Part shown: positions 1-12,174 of the stretch, in pieces
Layout of the letters: every line of letters starts with the position of its first letter
Numbering within the stretch: position 1 is the stretch's first letter
Source of the DNA: Larimichthys crocea
Taxonomy: Eukaryota; Chordata; Actinopteri; Sciaenidae
DNA: 64,000 nucleotides
Direction: 5' to 3'
Assembly (NCBI RefSeq): GCF_000972845.2
Contig: NC_040021.1
Location: forward strand, 4,775,969-4,839,968
Notes under the pieces: model-generated
Database searches by the model: none
The model's input: the letters and a program-made list of their open reading frames with translations, nothing else
Told to the model about the DNA's origin: nothing
Position numbers and translations under genes: made by a program

Positions 1-1084
1 ACCAATTTAATCAGGTTTAATCATTAAAAGTGCTGAGTCACTGTCGAGCAGAACTGGTGATGACCGAGCTACCCCTGAAAAACACACGCATTTAAAAACT
101 ATAGGTTGTATAGTTGAAGTGACCCGACAACGAGCATCCTAAAACTGTGCTGAACACGTACGTATGCAACTTGTGTAGATAAAGTTAGAAATGTGACCAT
201 TGAAGCAATTTGAAATTGGTCAGTTAATACAGGAGTGAATGCAACAGTTGGGTGGCACTCCTGTCACGTGGAAGCCAAAAGACCCAAAAGCGTACGTCCG
301 TTTACTTCCAGAGTGACAACTCCACGACCAGCTCAAATTTTTATACACACTGACATAAAGATCATATATAAAAAGTGAAATTTGCGGGACGGCGAGGAAG
401 TCGAAGAGAATATTTTTAAAAATATCTTACACCTTCTCTCTGCTCTAGCTTTGAACATTCTGCTCAATACGCCACCATTATAAGTCAAAAAGGCATGAAA
501 CTGTAATAAAAAATTAAAAGTAAAACATATTTCAAAAAGCCGGATACAAGATTGACAGTTTAGAGCCTGGTGAAGTCTGAAGATGAACGTACGCCGAGCA
601 TTTTAAAGTGGAGCAGGTTTCAAGAGGATTTGAACACCGCTCCTCCTTTTCTTACATTGGAAAAATAAAAAACTTGAATAGATACAGAGGTTTAGCTGTA
701 AGCATGCTGAATGAATGTGACTGCATTTGTTGTGATGCAACTTTTGAAGTCCAACCTTGACAGACTGGAAGGAGGATTAGAGAATCGGAGGGCGGTTGTT
801 GGTTGGAGTGACTAACAGAGTGGGCAGAAAGTAGCATCTGTCCAATATGCAATGCACTTCGACTGCAGTTGTGGACTGAATTTTAATGTAGAGTATGTGC
901 TCGTGGACAAAGTAAACACAATTCTATTCAAAAATACCAACAACCATGACACTGACGGACGAGTACTTTTCCCGAAGTATCGCCTGAGTCTAGCCAGTAC
1001 TTTAAGGTCTTGTGGGGTCTAGCGAGAGCATGGCGTACCATTTCTTGCAAGTTCATGTGTGGTACTGGCCTGAGGTCGATTCTG

Positions 1085-1088
<4 letters not shown>
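1..1088. other. Intergenic, no gene recognised
   Basis: AT-rich sequence with no recognisable protein, RNA gene or repeat family. Open frames here are short and show no codon or domain signal. A possible minus-strand donor near 426 has no matching acceptor. Confidence 0.6.

Positions 1089-1123
<35 letters not shown>
1089..1123. repeat. (AC)n microsatellite
   Basis: Seventeen uninterrupted AC dinucleotides are seen directly. Repeats of this kind are very frequent in fish genomes and create spurious Val-Cys or Thr-His open frames on both strands. Confidence 0.97.
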
Positions 1124-1126
<3 letters not shown>

Positions 1127-2581
1127 GTAATTACACAAAATAAGTCAACCAAGGACACTTTAAGTGGCTCGGCACGATACAACATTATGATTTTTCGTAC
1201 TTAAAACTCGTCTGACTTACCATTGTTAATTAACTGTGGTGCTAATTACGTAGGAAGCTCCCACCATTCCCGAAGGAGGTGTCAGCACACAGCTTGAATT
1301 GTAGATACCGTTACCATGAATCCCGAAAAGGATCCCACTGAAAGTTCCCCTTTAGCTGAAGGAACTTTGTCTCAAACGTTTCATGTTCTTTGGATGTATA
1401 TAACACGTCCTCCTGCAAAGATTGCATTTAATACTGCGGCTAACTGCAGGAAGTATCTGGTGTTTACTGGTGCCAGTTGGAGTGAAAATCAGATTCCATC
1501 GAATATGACCGCATTAGTTAATTTACTAACCATTCACAACATCGGACAACCTATAAAGAAAACAAGAAAATGACAATGTTTGCTATAAAAATTAAATAAA
1601 TCTAACTGAACATGCCATGCCAAAAAATGATTCTGGTCTGTTTACTTGCTTCTTGCCAGATCACTGTCAAATATTACAATCAGTGGATCAATACGCCAGG
1701 ACAATATTACAGCTAGAGTTGATTATAACTTACCTCTCTTCCCACTGGCTGGTGCAGCTTGTAAAATGATTTCATCATCGTCTAAAGCCAAATAAGTGAA
1801 ATAATAAATGTGTCACTCACGCCCTTAAAATGGTTGTTACCCAATCCTCATTTCATTAAAATATATTTTGGCAGTATTGAGATAATATTGATGTTAAAAT
1901 GTCAATGTTGTAACCGAAAATGACAATCAGTGTCGTGTTTCCAACATATAAACTGTGACTGCTGTAAAAACGTCGAGAATTTTCAACCTCAACCACCCAG
2001 CGAAGCGTCTCTTTCTCACCAGAACTCGATGTTAAGGTAACAACTATTTCTATCTGGGGACTTGTCTTCTTTCCATTAGTATGTGAAAGCTGGTTTTCAG
2101 CGATAAAAGCACACACACGCTGAGTTTTCACTTGTGAAATCACTGATGTTTGAAATAATTTCTTGGAAAATCGCAAAAAGGCCTGTTTTATCCGTCCTTC
2201 CATCTGTCCTTCCCACTTGCACGTTCCATTAAAGATTATTTAAATGAGAAGATGTAAATCTGTGAGTTCAGGAGCTCTTGTGCAGGAGCACCTATTAGCA
2301 TGTTTGCATTAAGTCAACATGAAGAAGAAGATCACATGAACAGCTTCTCTCCGGTGCTGCTTTAAAATTTCACTTCTCTTCCTGCTGCTTAACCCTCTTG
2401 AGGAGAATGAAGCATTTTTCATGCTGTACGCGTCGCGAGCACAAAAGGAAATTTGTTTTTCATTTCACCTCAAACTGAATTCTCATTCATTTTGTGCTGT
2501 CAGTGACTGCCCAGGACTCAAATTATTCACTCTGGCAAAAAAAAAAAAACTTACGTAAGACTATTGTCTTTGCATGTAAAG
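1124..2581. other. Intergenic, apart from the candidate exon at 1734-1781
   Basis: No known gene or repeat family recognised. A 115-codon minus-strand frame spans 1856-2203 but has no domain or motif, and no convincing splice pair bounds it. A 13-base A-run lies near 2540. Confidence 0.5.
1734..1781 (-). other. Candidate 48-bp coding exon (minus strand)
   Basis: On the minus strand a pyrimidine-containing acceptor (..ggctttag) is followed by 48 bases and then the consensus donor GAG|GTAAGT. Two of three frames are open; one reads DDEIILQAAPASGKR, which looks protein-like but which I do not recognise. The length is a multiple of three, so it could be a skippable exon. Nothing nearby proves transcription. 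Chance pairing of splice-like signals in 64 kb of AT-rich DNA is a real alternative. Confidence 0.25.
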
Positions 2582-3044
2582 CATGGCTGCTCAACGTGGG
2601 GCCTGCAGGCCAGAGGTAGCCCGCCGTAAGGTTTAATTTGGCCCACCAGATGTTCCTATGTAAAAAAAAAAAGCTGATTAAAAAAATGTTCAGAGGGTGG
2701 CACGGTGGTGGAGTGGTTAGTACAGTCTCCTGGAGGTTTCTGGTTTGAACCCCTGCTGCCTGGGTTCTCCGACTTCTTCACACAGTCCCAAAGACTTAGA
2801 GTTGAAAGATTAATTGGTGCCTGTTGGGATAGGCTTCATCCAAGTGTGTTCAGGCTGTTTTAATTTTTGTGAGGTAAAAAAATGATCTTTAAATATGCTA
2901 GACGCTTCATTTCTGCAGCCAGAGTGACACTTTGTGCACGGAGTCAGTCAAAGAACTTGATTTGAAGTGTTTGCTTCTTCGTCCGTGGTTTATCGTGACG
3001 TTTCAGCCTAGGCCTTCAAAGCAAAAAAAGTTTGGGCACCCCCG
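2582..3044. mobile_element. Degraded non-autonomous hAT-type element
   Basis: The left end (GCTGCTCAACGTGGGGCC) and the right end (AAAGTTTGGGCACCCCCG) resemble diverged inverted termini of the CAGGGGTGCCCAAACT class of hAT elements. The phrase about a ..GGGGCCTGCAGGCC.. core and 'GGCCCACC' is typical of such elements. The 8 bases outside each end agree at only 5 of 8 positions, so the target duplication has decayed. A tRNA-derived SINE fragment lies inside it at 2695-2850. Assignment to hAT is by end similarity only. Confidence 0.5.
2695..2850 (+). mobile_element. tRNA-derived SINE fragment
   Basis: It starts GGGTGGCACGGTGGTGGAGT, matching the tRNA-like head of a widespread fish SINE, with an A-box-like GTGGAGTGGTTAG and a B-box-like GGTTTGAACCCC near 2741-2752. 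The downstream TTCACACAGTCCCAAAGACT and TGGGATAGGCTTCATCC are degraded versions of the SINE body. It is diverged and interrupts the surrounding hAT-like element, so it probably inserted later. Confidence 0.7.
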
Positions 3045-3070
3045 AGCTAAAACATGATTTTATTTATTTA

Positions 3071-3163
3071 TTTATTTTTGATATTTGATGGAGGCAACTG
3101 ATTCGCTGTGGCGACCCCTGACGGGAAAAGCCGAAAGGAGAAGAAGATTTATTTTTGATATTT
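3071..3163 (+). mobile_element. 60-bp truncated retroposon with perfect target duplication
   Basis: Bases 3087-3146 carry the conserved 3' end of a fish SINE/LINE family (CGCTGTGGCGACCCCTGACG then GGGAAAAGCCGAAAGGAGAAGAAG in two parts). They are flanked by perfect direct repeats of TTTATTTTTGATATTT at 3071-3086 and 3148-3163, plus one more matching A on the left of each. A long target duplication, severe 5' truncation and an A/G-rich tail are the marks of target-primed reverse transcription. The family name is uncertain. Confidence 0.85.
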
Positions 3164-3460
3164 CAATTGAAGCCGCCTAGTTTGACTAAGACTAAGATTA
3201 AAAGTTGCAACTTCACTGGTTGCTTTGCCTGATGTCTTACTGAATGACATGGGGAGTTGACGTGTGAGGAGAGTTTTGCCCGGATACAGCGGCGTGAGTG
3301 GAAGGTTGCGTTTGACAGCACCATTATTAATTCATCGGTGTGTTTATGAATCTCACTGCAGTTACTTTTTTTCAAAGCTCGAAAGCATCTTTCTTGGTTT
3401 GGCATGTGTGAGCAGGCACACACGTGTTTGTGTGCTGGATATATTTATGAATGTCCATGA

Positions 3461-3480
3461 GTGTGTGTGTGTGTGTGTGT
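3461..3480. repeat. (GT)n microsatellite
   Basis: Ten GT units seen directly. Confidence 0.95.
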
Positions 3481-3974
3481 ATTGGCTTGCTGGTATCTCT
3501 TGGGGCAAAAACAACACTTCCACTAAAATACAAACACAGCAGCTCTGCAGAACCCACCGGATCGCTGCAGGTGTTCTTCAAGGTGTTAATCACCCACTGA
3601 GACCAGATCTGAGAGCTGTCTGTGCGCATCTGTGTCGGCACGCATGTATCCATAGCTGCCCGGTCTGTTTGCATGCACATGTAAAACGCATCTACATCAC
3701 AGCAAACTCAGCTTTTCACCTGCATTGTGTCCGTGTGTGTGCAGAGTTTGTGAGGCCGCAGGTGTTCTGTCACAGTTTCTCTTGCTTTACAGATGTCACC
3801 CACCCTGAGGCAGTACCTACTGGTCATTCTGCACCACTCGGAGCTGACAGTCCTGCTTTGATATCAAATACCAACTCCTCAGCACAGAGCAGCACCACAC
3901 ATGGGGGGAATCTAATAAGTTGAGAGGTGTATTAAGTTCAGAAATCTGCCCTGAAGCGTTACCTTTTCATTGGA

Positions 3975-3998
3975 ACACACACACACACACACACACAC
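3975..3998. repeat. (AC)n microsatellite
   Basis: Twelve AC units seen directly. Looser CA-rich DNA follows to about 4030 and again at 4200-4230. Confidence 0.95.
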
Positions 3999-6900
3999 CC
4001 CTCGAAACTCTCACACAAACACACATTATGCATACACCGGGGCCCCTGAGTTCAAACTACGGTAATAATTCAAAGTAATTACCAGTGAGAGGTGTCTAAA
4101 AAAAATCCCTTTAAAGCAGCTTTTTCTGCCAAACACCAGCTCAAAGACATAATTACTGCGAGCACTCAAGGTACATTAATACTGGCATAGTGAAAAGATT
4201 CACACACGCACACACATAAATACACATGCAACGCATGCTTACTGTGTAAATTCTATGATACATGATATTCTGTGTCTATACGTGGCCGCGTTTGTATCCT
4301 TTTTTAGACGAAGACACAAAGTGAATGATGAGTAAAGCTCCGATATTGGCAGCAGGTATGGCAGCTGCATGTCAAAGGGGTTGCCATGGTGACTGGGCAC
4401 AGTCGGCTCTGCCATCCCCTCCCTCGCCTCCTCCCTCCCCTCGCTGTGTGTCTCTCTCACTTTATCTCTTTCACTCACTTTTTTCTTTTTTTTTTTTGTG
4501 CTTCTAGTTATTTCGTCTCATACCAGAGGACGGCTTTTATATCACTGTGGTGGCCTCGACAAAAGCGTCGCCCGCGGAACATTCTCAGACCGTTATGACG
4601 CTCGTAATTAACGTGCAGCAGCACAACCTATCCATTCCTAGTGAAAGGAAGAGTCTGAAGCTTTAGCCGGCACTGGCATCATGCCTTCATGTCTTGATGG
4701 CTTTCTCCCCCCCCCCCCCTCTCAGAACACCATAATTGGGGGCGGGGGGGGGAACCGGAGCGAGGCCCAGAGCAGATAATCACATCCTGACAAGAGAAAT
4801 GATCATGTTCAGTGGCAGAGCGGGGCAGTTGCGCGTCACCGACACAAATGTCACGCTGCTTTCTGCTCCCTCGCCTTACACGCTGAGGTCATGTGCCTCT
4901 GTGTTAATTGCTTTGCCGTGCACTTTGTGACTCTCGGATGCTGCGGCGCCCCCCCCCCTCTTTTAAAATCTCCCGAGATCACAGCCAGTATCTCACAGCT
5001 CTGTATCCTCAGAGAGTTTACAAAGACGCTGGTTTCTTGGCCAAACCCCTGCTCCTTGATTCTAAGCTGGACTCAAACTCAGCCGCATTTATGCAAAGGC
5101 TTCCTTTCTTTTTCACTGTATTCACAGGCCTGTCATTAATGCCATTTACCATGGTCTTTAACCCGCTCGTTAACACAGTCGATTAGTGCAGAAGGGCTAG
5201 GACAGGCTAGGACGGTGGCAGAGCATAATGGCTAAATGTCAGCCATATTCTGTCTGCAGCGTGAGCCCGTAATGAGAGCGAGGGAGCTCTGAAAATAGGA
5301 GCTATTGCTTGTAATGGGAGTCTCACGCAATGACTCAATGGGTTCTTTGTCTTGCTGAGCTCCCATACAGGAGCACGGTGACACACACACACACACACAC
5401 AGTCACACTGGCATACTGACGTTCAGATAGATGCAAAGCTTTCGTTTCCACTCTCGCAGTGAATTCATGCACACACGACACGGTGACTCAGAAAGACGAA
5501 AAGAAAACGAGACACACGCGATCATTTAGTGAGCACAGACACACACAAACACACAAACAGATATACCCCGCAAAGAAAACACACATTTTGGGTATATGAA
5601 CCATATTATGCACAAACATCAAATGAACCCAGCTCACATAACTTCTGTTTTTTTTTTTTCTTGAAGCAGGGTGCAGCATGCTAAGAGAGGTCTTTCTTCT
5701 TTTACAAATGAGGCTGTGGCTTAACAGAGGACAGTGTGGAAGAACAGAAAGGTGCAAAGAGCTGCCACAGGGAGTCTTTTGGGCCGGAGTTTGTGATGCA
5801 CTCCCATGTCGCTCATGTCTACAGACATCACAGTGTGTACCAAAACAGTCCTCTGTGCCTCAGAGACATCATTTGCGCCTTGAGGACCCACTAGATAAAA
5901 TGTTTGGAAGTGTGATATGATGTTTCAGAGCACCAACAAAAATCAGTCCTTTGAAACGCTGCCCAGAGGATTAATGTCAGATCTGCCGTCAGACCACGGC
6001 TTCGTGGTTTGTGACTTTATCCAAAAGCACCCAACAGTATTTTTAGTCATGTTGGCCTCAGTTAGAATCCCAGCTGGATTACTGATACATAATATCTGGC
6101 ACAAGTTTCTTCCACACGGCTGCTTTTAAATGTCTTCATGTGCTTGTGCTGAAGACGTTTTCTTATATTCATGATTGAGAGCGCCGCCGATGCACGAATA
6201 AACAGCCTGCTGTTGAACGTCATTATGAAACATCACTTTGTTTGGTTGTCGACAAATACAAGTACAAACACAAGAGTGCGATAAGTCAGACTCTTATTTG
6301 TGAAGAGATTTTCCATTAGGAGTTTAGTCTATTACTGAGCTACTGAGGGATTGACCCAGGTGGACGCGCTGAACCTTCCTCTCTCCTGGCTGCGTGTTGC
6401 ACTCAGCCTTGAAACCACACGTTGTCCTTGATGCAACAATGATGCTTACATACTGTAGAACAATATTTGTTGACAGACGGTTTCTCCATCAAACCAAACA
6501 CTGAGCTTTTGTTCATTTCATTGTTCCATTCGTCCTTCAAGCACCTGACATCAACAGTAACTTAACATCATTAAACCTGTGGACTGGATGATTATACAGC
6601 GCCACGTACAGTACCCACAGGAAAAGACAACGTCACTGTATTTGGCTCTTACAATGCACATACGGATGATGTCAAGGTTCGAGGATGACTCTCTTAGAGG
6701 ACTTAAACGGTACAGTAAGCTAAGTTCTTGGTAAACTCAAGTCTTGAGTCTCTTATGGCTGTGATGAATGCCTTTTATCTACTGCAACCCTCCGACTGCA
6801 TAGCTACAGTATATAAAGAATTCAAAGCATGTACTATCATCACTCCCTGAGATATTAGCACACAGTGTCAGCAGGATTGGTTGTTTGGTTACAGGCTATT

Positions 6901-8341
6901 GCGAAACACAGGAACATCTTTCCCTTCAAAGTTAATAACTGTGTTTTGCCTCGTAACATGAACATATACTGACATTACTGCTGCTGTTGCTTTATTAAAA
7001 ATAAATCAACATAGACAACGTTGCTCAGGGTAGCAAGTAATACTTCATTATTAATAGCCACACAGTAAGAGCTATACTGTAAGTAGAAGAGTACAATCAT
7101 ATTGTGTAATTGCAATGTGTCTCCGAATAATGACAGCTTATGAACTGCCGTAAATTAACACATCCCTCTAGACTCTCAAACACGGTGGTAACGGTAACCT
7201 AATAATAAACGCCAGTAGATTGCGGCAGAAAAATATAGATGAATATGTTACCCAATAATTTTTATAGTGATGCCGAAGTCGAAGTGTTCAAAATATTCCA
7301 ACTATTTGAATCAAGTTAACCTCCCTCAGATGCCTGATAAAGTCCAGTGTGGTCGATCCAGCATCTTTTATTTTGAAGATGTTGTGTTGTGCAACTCCAA
7401 AAGTTCTGACAAACGGCACAGCAGCTGCAGGTGTGCTCACCATGGTGGTGTTGTTGCAGCTTACAGTCATCTGTGGCTGCACATACCAAATGTGTAATTA
7501 CACATGATAATAATGGAGGGGGGGTGACAGTCTGCTCATCGTAAATCTTTTGAGGACAATCCTCAAGTGTGTGTGTGTGTGACTTAAGTGTGACTGGGCT
7601 GAGAGAAAGTGAGGTTTTATGGCCGACGGGCATAATTATGATTTGTTTGGTTTTTAGTTTGTTTGAACATTTGGAGATGTCAGTCTGTTTCTGTGATCAC
7701 TGCATTGTGTTCCAAACACTGACAGTTGTCGCAGTTGCTGTGTGCCAAGAAAGTTTAAGGCATCTGTGTTACTGGGTCTGTAACAAATCCACGTTGGTAT
7801 CCTTCTCTGGCTGAATCCTTCCTGCAGATGAACGGCACAAAAATACTCTGACAGGATTTTTTAGTGTTTCCTTGGACCTAATGACTTAAATCCTGAGTAA
7901 TTCCTGTGTGTTCTGTATTGTTTGGATGCTGACATATAACTCAGATCCTTGACACTACATTGTGTTGGGTGTTGGTATGAAGGATTGGAGGCCTGCTTCT
8001 ATTTCTGTGCCTGGATAGTAAAAATAATATATAGTCTGCTAAGTCATACAGTTGGATCAATAAGGTTAGTTAAGGCAAGACATATCAGTACAAAAGGTAA
8101 CTACTTTTTTCCATATCATATCATACACCAAGCCGCAGCATTCAAAGTTGAATAAGTCACAACTCTGGTATGTTCATGCAGGGGTTGTTCAACAACCGAC
8201 CTCAGGCATATCTCTCAAGTACTGGCAAAGTTATACAGCTACCAGCAGCATTTTCCTACTGATAGAGTGGAGCTAACACACCTATAATACTGGATATATT
8301 CCAAGTGGAATCACACTCTAGACAGGCCTAGTTTCGTTTGA
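3999..8341. other. Intergenic, no gene recognised
   Basis: No coding exon with good splice sites was found. The stretch includes a homopolymer C tract (about 4707-4720), a G-rich tract (about 4738-4752), an (AC)n microsatellite at 5381-5401 and a short GT run near 7568-7580. The open frames at 3264-3923, 4386-5186 and 7267-7814 lack recognisable motifs and follow low-complexity DNA. Confidence 0.55.
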
Positions 8342-8947
8342 GAAAATGCCGCCAGGGCCAAAGCACATCCTGTGCAGTTTCCACTGTGGTCAGCATGCTT
8401 GGCTGAGACTACTAGCCCCGTGGACGAAGCACAACTTCCTACTCTCCTACCACCACCTGGAACATCTCCAGCTCCAGGGATGTTTGTCAAGAAAGCATTC
8501 ACACAAGAGGGGCAATTTGCCAGATTCATTGTTCAGCTGTAGATCGCCAAGACCGGTAAGGAGGACAATGAGGATGGGAAAAAAGAGAAAGATCAGGTCC
8601 AGTATCAAAGGACCCAATTCATGAAGGTGATTTCTGGGGATGTCAGTAGATGTCTTGGCCAAAACCCCCTCCTCGCCACCCTGTATTCTCACCGGGACTT
8701 ATTTTCAAGGATCAGCCAACCCACCCGCTTAGCTGCCATGCTGGGAGAACATGAGGCAGCAAGCTTGTCTCTCCTGGGTGTTCTCACATCAGTCGAGGTC
8801 CCATACCGAGACCCCCGCAGGTTCCCCTCCATCGTCTCTGAGCCATTTGTCCATGATTCACCTGACAGCGGATGTGTCAAGTTGCTCACGTTATTCACAG
8901 TGTGTGTGAACGCAGTAGTGTGTAATTTGTCGGGTTTTCTCGAGTAA
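8342..8947 (+). pseudogene. Broken ORF of unknown origin beside an A-tract
   Basis: One frame is open from 8342 to a TAG at 8540-8542, and again from 8543 to TAA at 8945-8947, giving about 66 and 134 codons. The two halves read as one continuous, mixed-composition protein: an early Pro-rich stretch (LLPPPGTSPAPG), then MFVKKAFTQEGQFARFIVQL, the TAG, then a charged IAKTGKEDNEDGKKEKD segment. A 14-base A-run begins 9 bases after the final stop. I do not recognise the protein. A processed pseudogene or a decayed transposon gene would fit; the opposite strand is also open for 95 codons, which weakens the case. Confidence 0.25.
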
Positions 8948-10929
8948 AAAGGGTTAAAAAAAAAAAAAACATCCATTAAACTTCACTAAATCACTCCACC
9001 CGACTTCTGGGCCTCTCTTCCTGTGTGAGTCCGGGTGCTGCTACTTTAAACGGGGCTTTGATTGTCAGATGGACTGATAACCCCTCTGCCTCCCTTCCCA
9101 GCAACTGTCAATCACCATGGAGCCTTGCGAACCACAAGGAGTATTAGAAGCTACACAGCCAGAAGGCAAGAGAAAGAATCACACACACACATATAGAAAG
9201 ACAGAAGTAGAAACCCATTAGAGGTCCAGCAGGCAAATGCATTGGCTGAACTCAATCGAAATCTGTTTCAGCATTTCTGATCATTAAACTAATGCCCAGA
9301 GTTAGAGATGGGACTCCATCCCCCCCATTGTCTCCATTAATCTATTAGTGTCTATTGACTGGTCTAGTTTCTTGCTCGGAGATAATCATGTTTCCACAAC
9401 GCGCCCTATTTACTCTTCCTTCCCTTTGCTGATCTGACAGAGTTGCTGGTTGCTGAGAAAGGCTAACATGCCCAAACTGTCACATACTGTGTGTTCGTAC
9501 TCTGCTGGGTCTGCGCCACACCGTCGTAGTCCTAATACTGTTGATGAGAGTGTGTGTGTGTGCGCTCGGCCTGTCTGAGCTGCTTAGCAGAGAGACGATT
9601 TAACCAGAACAATGGTTTTAAAATGGATATCAATAAGTTATCAAGATGTGATTAAACAAAGCATGAATGTTTCATTTCTTTTGTGATTCCTCTTCTAAAC
9701 ACCCATGCTGTTCTTTGCAACAGTAACTGTAGGCCTAATTAAAACGTGGATCTGACAACAAAAGCTTATTTGATACATTTAATTAATAGCACTTTGACAG
9801 ATTTTTATGAAGTGAAATGAAGTTTTCAGACAGAAATGGTACAGATGTAAAGGAGGTTTCTCTTATTGACAAAGGCACAAAAACATATCCCATGACTCTG
9901 CAGCACTTTAGTGCCTTTTAGCGTTGTTTTGGCAACTGTCACTGCTCTCATCGGTGATGTTCCTCCATTCAGAAGTCAGCTTTCCTGAAAGCGAGCAACT
10001 GGCTGTGGAAGTTGAGATAATCTCCCTGGAGGAGTCTGTGAAGAGCAAGACTCAAAGCTTAAAGGAGAGCTGGTGTAGCTCAGTTGCCTGCTGGCCAAAG
10101 AAATGCAGTAATGCGGGTTTAATTTCAATGAAATCACCAAGATTCAGTGGATTTTCTTGCCAAAGGCCAAGAACATTTGGATGGTACCTTAGTTTGAAAT
10201 TCAACTTTGGTACTTGCACCATTGACCAAGTGGAAAACTGTCTAGACGGTGCTAACCTTTTATGGAACGGAGGGATCTGGACAGTCCAAAATATTAGCCA
10301 ACACCATCCAATTTTATTTTACCCTCCTCCTGCAGAATAAGAGGCAGTGCCAACAGAGCTCCATTTCTCTACGCAAGACACAAGCTGTGACAACGAGGCA
10401 CTGTATAACCTGCAGGTATTAGAGTATCAGAGCCTATTTTGCAAGGACATGGATTCATTTCTTTGTGCCACTTTTTTAGTGTGACTAACAAAATCATTTG
10501 GCACCCATTTAAAACTGTTGCTCACATTTTAATCTTTCATTCATGTGAATAGTTACGTATCATTTTGTTCAGATTAAAGTATCAGGCTGGCAGTGGCTGT
10601 AATGAATTGCCAACTTTTCTTGTGTACAGATGAATGAACTCATTGTACATGCAACCCTACCTGCCATCACATATTTCTAACAGGATTTTTTTCAAATTTA
10701 TTTCCCCCCCCCCCCCCCAGCAGCAGCAGCGGAGGGTGAATTCAGCAAATTAATGGTTGCACGCTGCCTTTGGTGACGCCTGCCCCCTTCATCAAATTCT
10801 AATGACAGGATTGTGGAAAAAGCCAGACAGGATTATACAAACAAAGAGTGGAGGTGTGATGAGGTGTCAGGGCAAAATCGTCAACATGTGTCAGACGCCC
10901 ACCACTAATTACGCAACCAAATGTGTGTT
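8948..10929. other. Intergenic, no gene recognised
   Basis: Apart from an A-run at about 8956-8969 and a C/CAG-rich patch at 10705-10733, no repeat family or gene was recognised. The region 9600-9830 is AT-rich, with TAATTAA and AATTAAAAC motifs of the kind common in conserved noncoding DNA. The 138-codon frame at 9924-10340 has no recognisable domain. Confidence 0.5.
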
Positions 10930-10950
10930 TGTGTGTGTGTGTGTGTGTGT
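10930..10950. repeat. (GT)n microsatellite
   Basis: About ten GT units seen directly. Confidence 0.93.
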
Positions 10951-11082
10951 ATAAATGCATGTAAATTACATTCATGCATATGTCTACTTATGCATACATT
11001 TTGTGTTTTATTGATGTGTGTGTCTGGTATTTAGAGCATTTGAGGGCATCCGTGCATGTGGGGGAATGTGTATGCCTCTGAG

Positions 11083-11084
<2 letters not shown>

Positions 11085-11118
<34 letters not shown>
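11085..11118. repeat. (TG)n microsatellite
   Basis: Seventeen TG units seen directly. Confidence 0.95.
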
Positions 11119-11119
<1 letters not shown>

Positions 11120-12174
11120 CAGTAATAAATGTGGCGAGAGGGAGGTGGCAGCGGAGAGTGATGGATTGTCTGTGTGCTGAGTCTCCAGGGACGGACACTG
11201 CTACATCCTACCAGGGAGGGACAACTTAGAGTAATTGGGTCACTGGTACTGGGAGGAGAGTTTCCACCCAGCCATGCTTTTAAGTGAGAGAGCGGCGCAG
11301 AAGGTAAGGAGAAAGGAGAAGAGAGAGGATAAGCAGCGAGGTTGGAAGAGGGATAAATAATGAGAATGTGGTCTACAGGAAAGAGACGAGCAGAGGCAGA
11401 GCAAAGCAGAAAAACAGGAGCGGGAAAAAAAAATGGAGCAATAAAACAAAAAAAAACAAAAAATCAGGGAGCAGAAGCACAGTTGGCAAGAAATAACGCT
11501 GCTATTTTGTTTTGTGATACCTCCTGAAAAAGCTACCATGATTACAAACAGCTCTGTATTGCAGGGTGTTCTTCTTCTTCCTGTGCAGGGTTGAGGATAA
11601 GTTTTTCGAGCCTGCATGGCCTCCTATCAGGAAATATGCAATATGCAAAAGAAACGGCTGAGGTAACTCTTACATGCCTCTTCTGTTCTTCTTTCGCTGA
11701 AGCTCAGCGGTTAAATCACATCAAACTCTCCTTTAATGAACACAAAGAGGAGCAAAAGACCGGTCGGAGGGGGGGGAGAAAAAGGAGATTCTTCGGGCCG
11801 CTTATTGGTTCTGAAAGGGAGACTCAAGAGGTCGGGTAAAGAGAGTCAGCGATGGAGGAAGAAGACAAGAGAGAAATGTGGGCGTCCTCTGCTGCTTTGG
11901 CAAGACTGAAAGGTCAGAGATTGAGTATTGCGTAAATCTATCACTACAACGCCGGAAGGCTGATACACTAGAGCTGGCTGCCACCCTGCTGTTTCTGGCC
12001 TTGTCTCCTACTCTAGCCTGATCAGGTCAACTGTCTCTTCTTTCAGGTTTATGAAGATATACTGGATACGAAAATCTCCCATTCTGTCGAATTTGCATCT
12101 TTCGGTCAGGTTTATCCTCGGCTGCTATCAGCCTCTTATTGCGGAGTGATAAAATACAGGTCAGGTGAGGTTGA
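11119..12174. other. Intergenic with two plus-strand splice-flanked segments
   Basis: No gene is recognised. Two segments are bounded by good plus-strand splice signals. At 11589-11662 an excellent acceptor (cttcttcttcctgtgcag) and a GAG|GTAACT donor flank 74 bases. At 12047-12164 acceptor ctgtctcttctttcag and donor CAG|GTGAGG flank 118 bases open in one frame. Neither translation is recognised. The second ends just before a SINE tail, so either could be a noncoding exon or chance. Confidence 0.3.

Noticed and set aside
1856..2203. 115-codon minus-strand ORF
   Set aside because: No recognisable domain or motif and no good splice pair; this length is expected by chance somewhere in 64 kb.
3264..3923. 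219-codon plus-strand ORF, the longest complete one
   Set aside because: It runs through GT-rich low-complexity DNA (VCVCVCVY), is Cys/His-rich for that reason, and resembles no protein I know.
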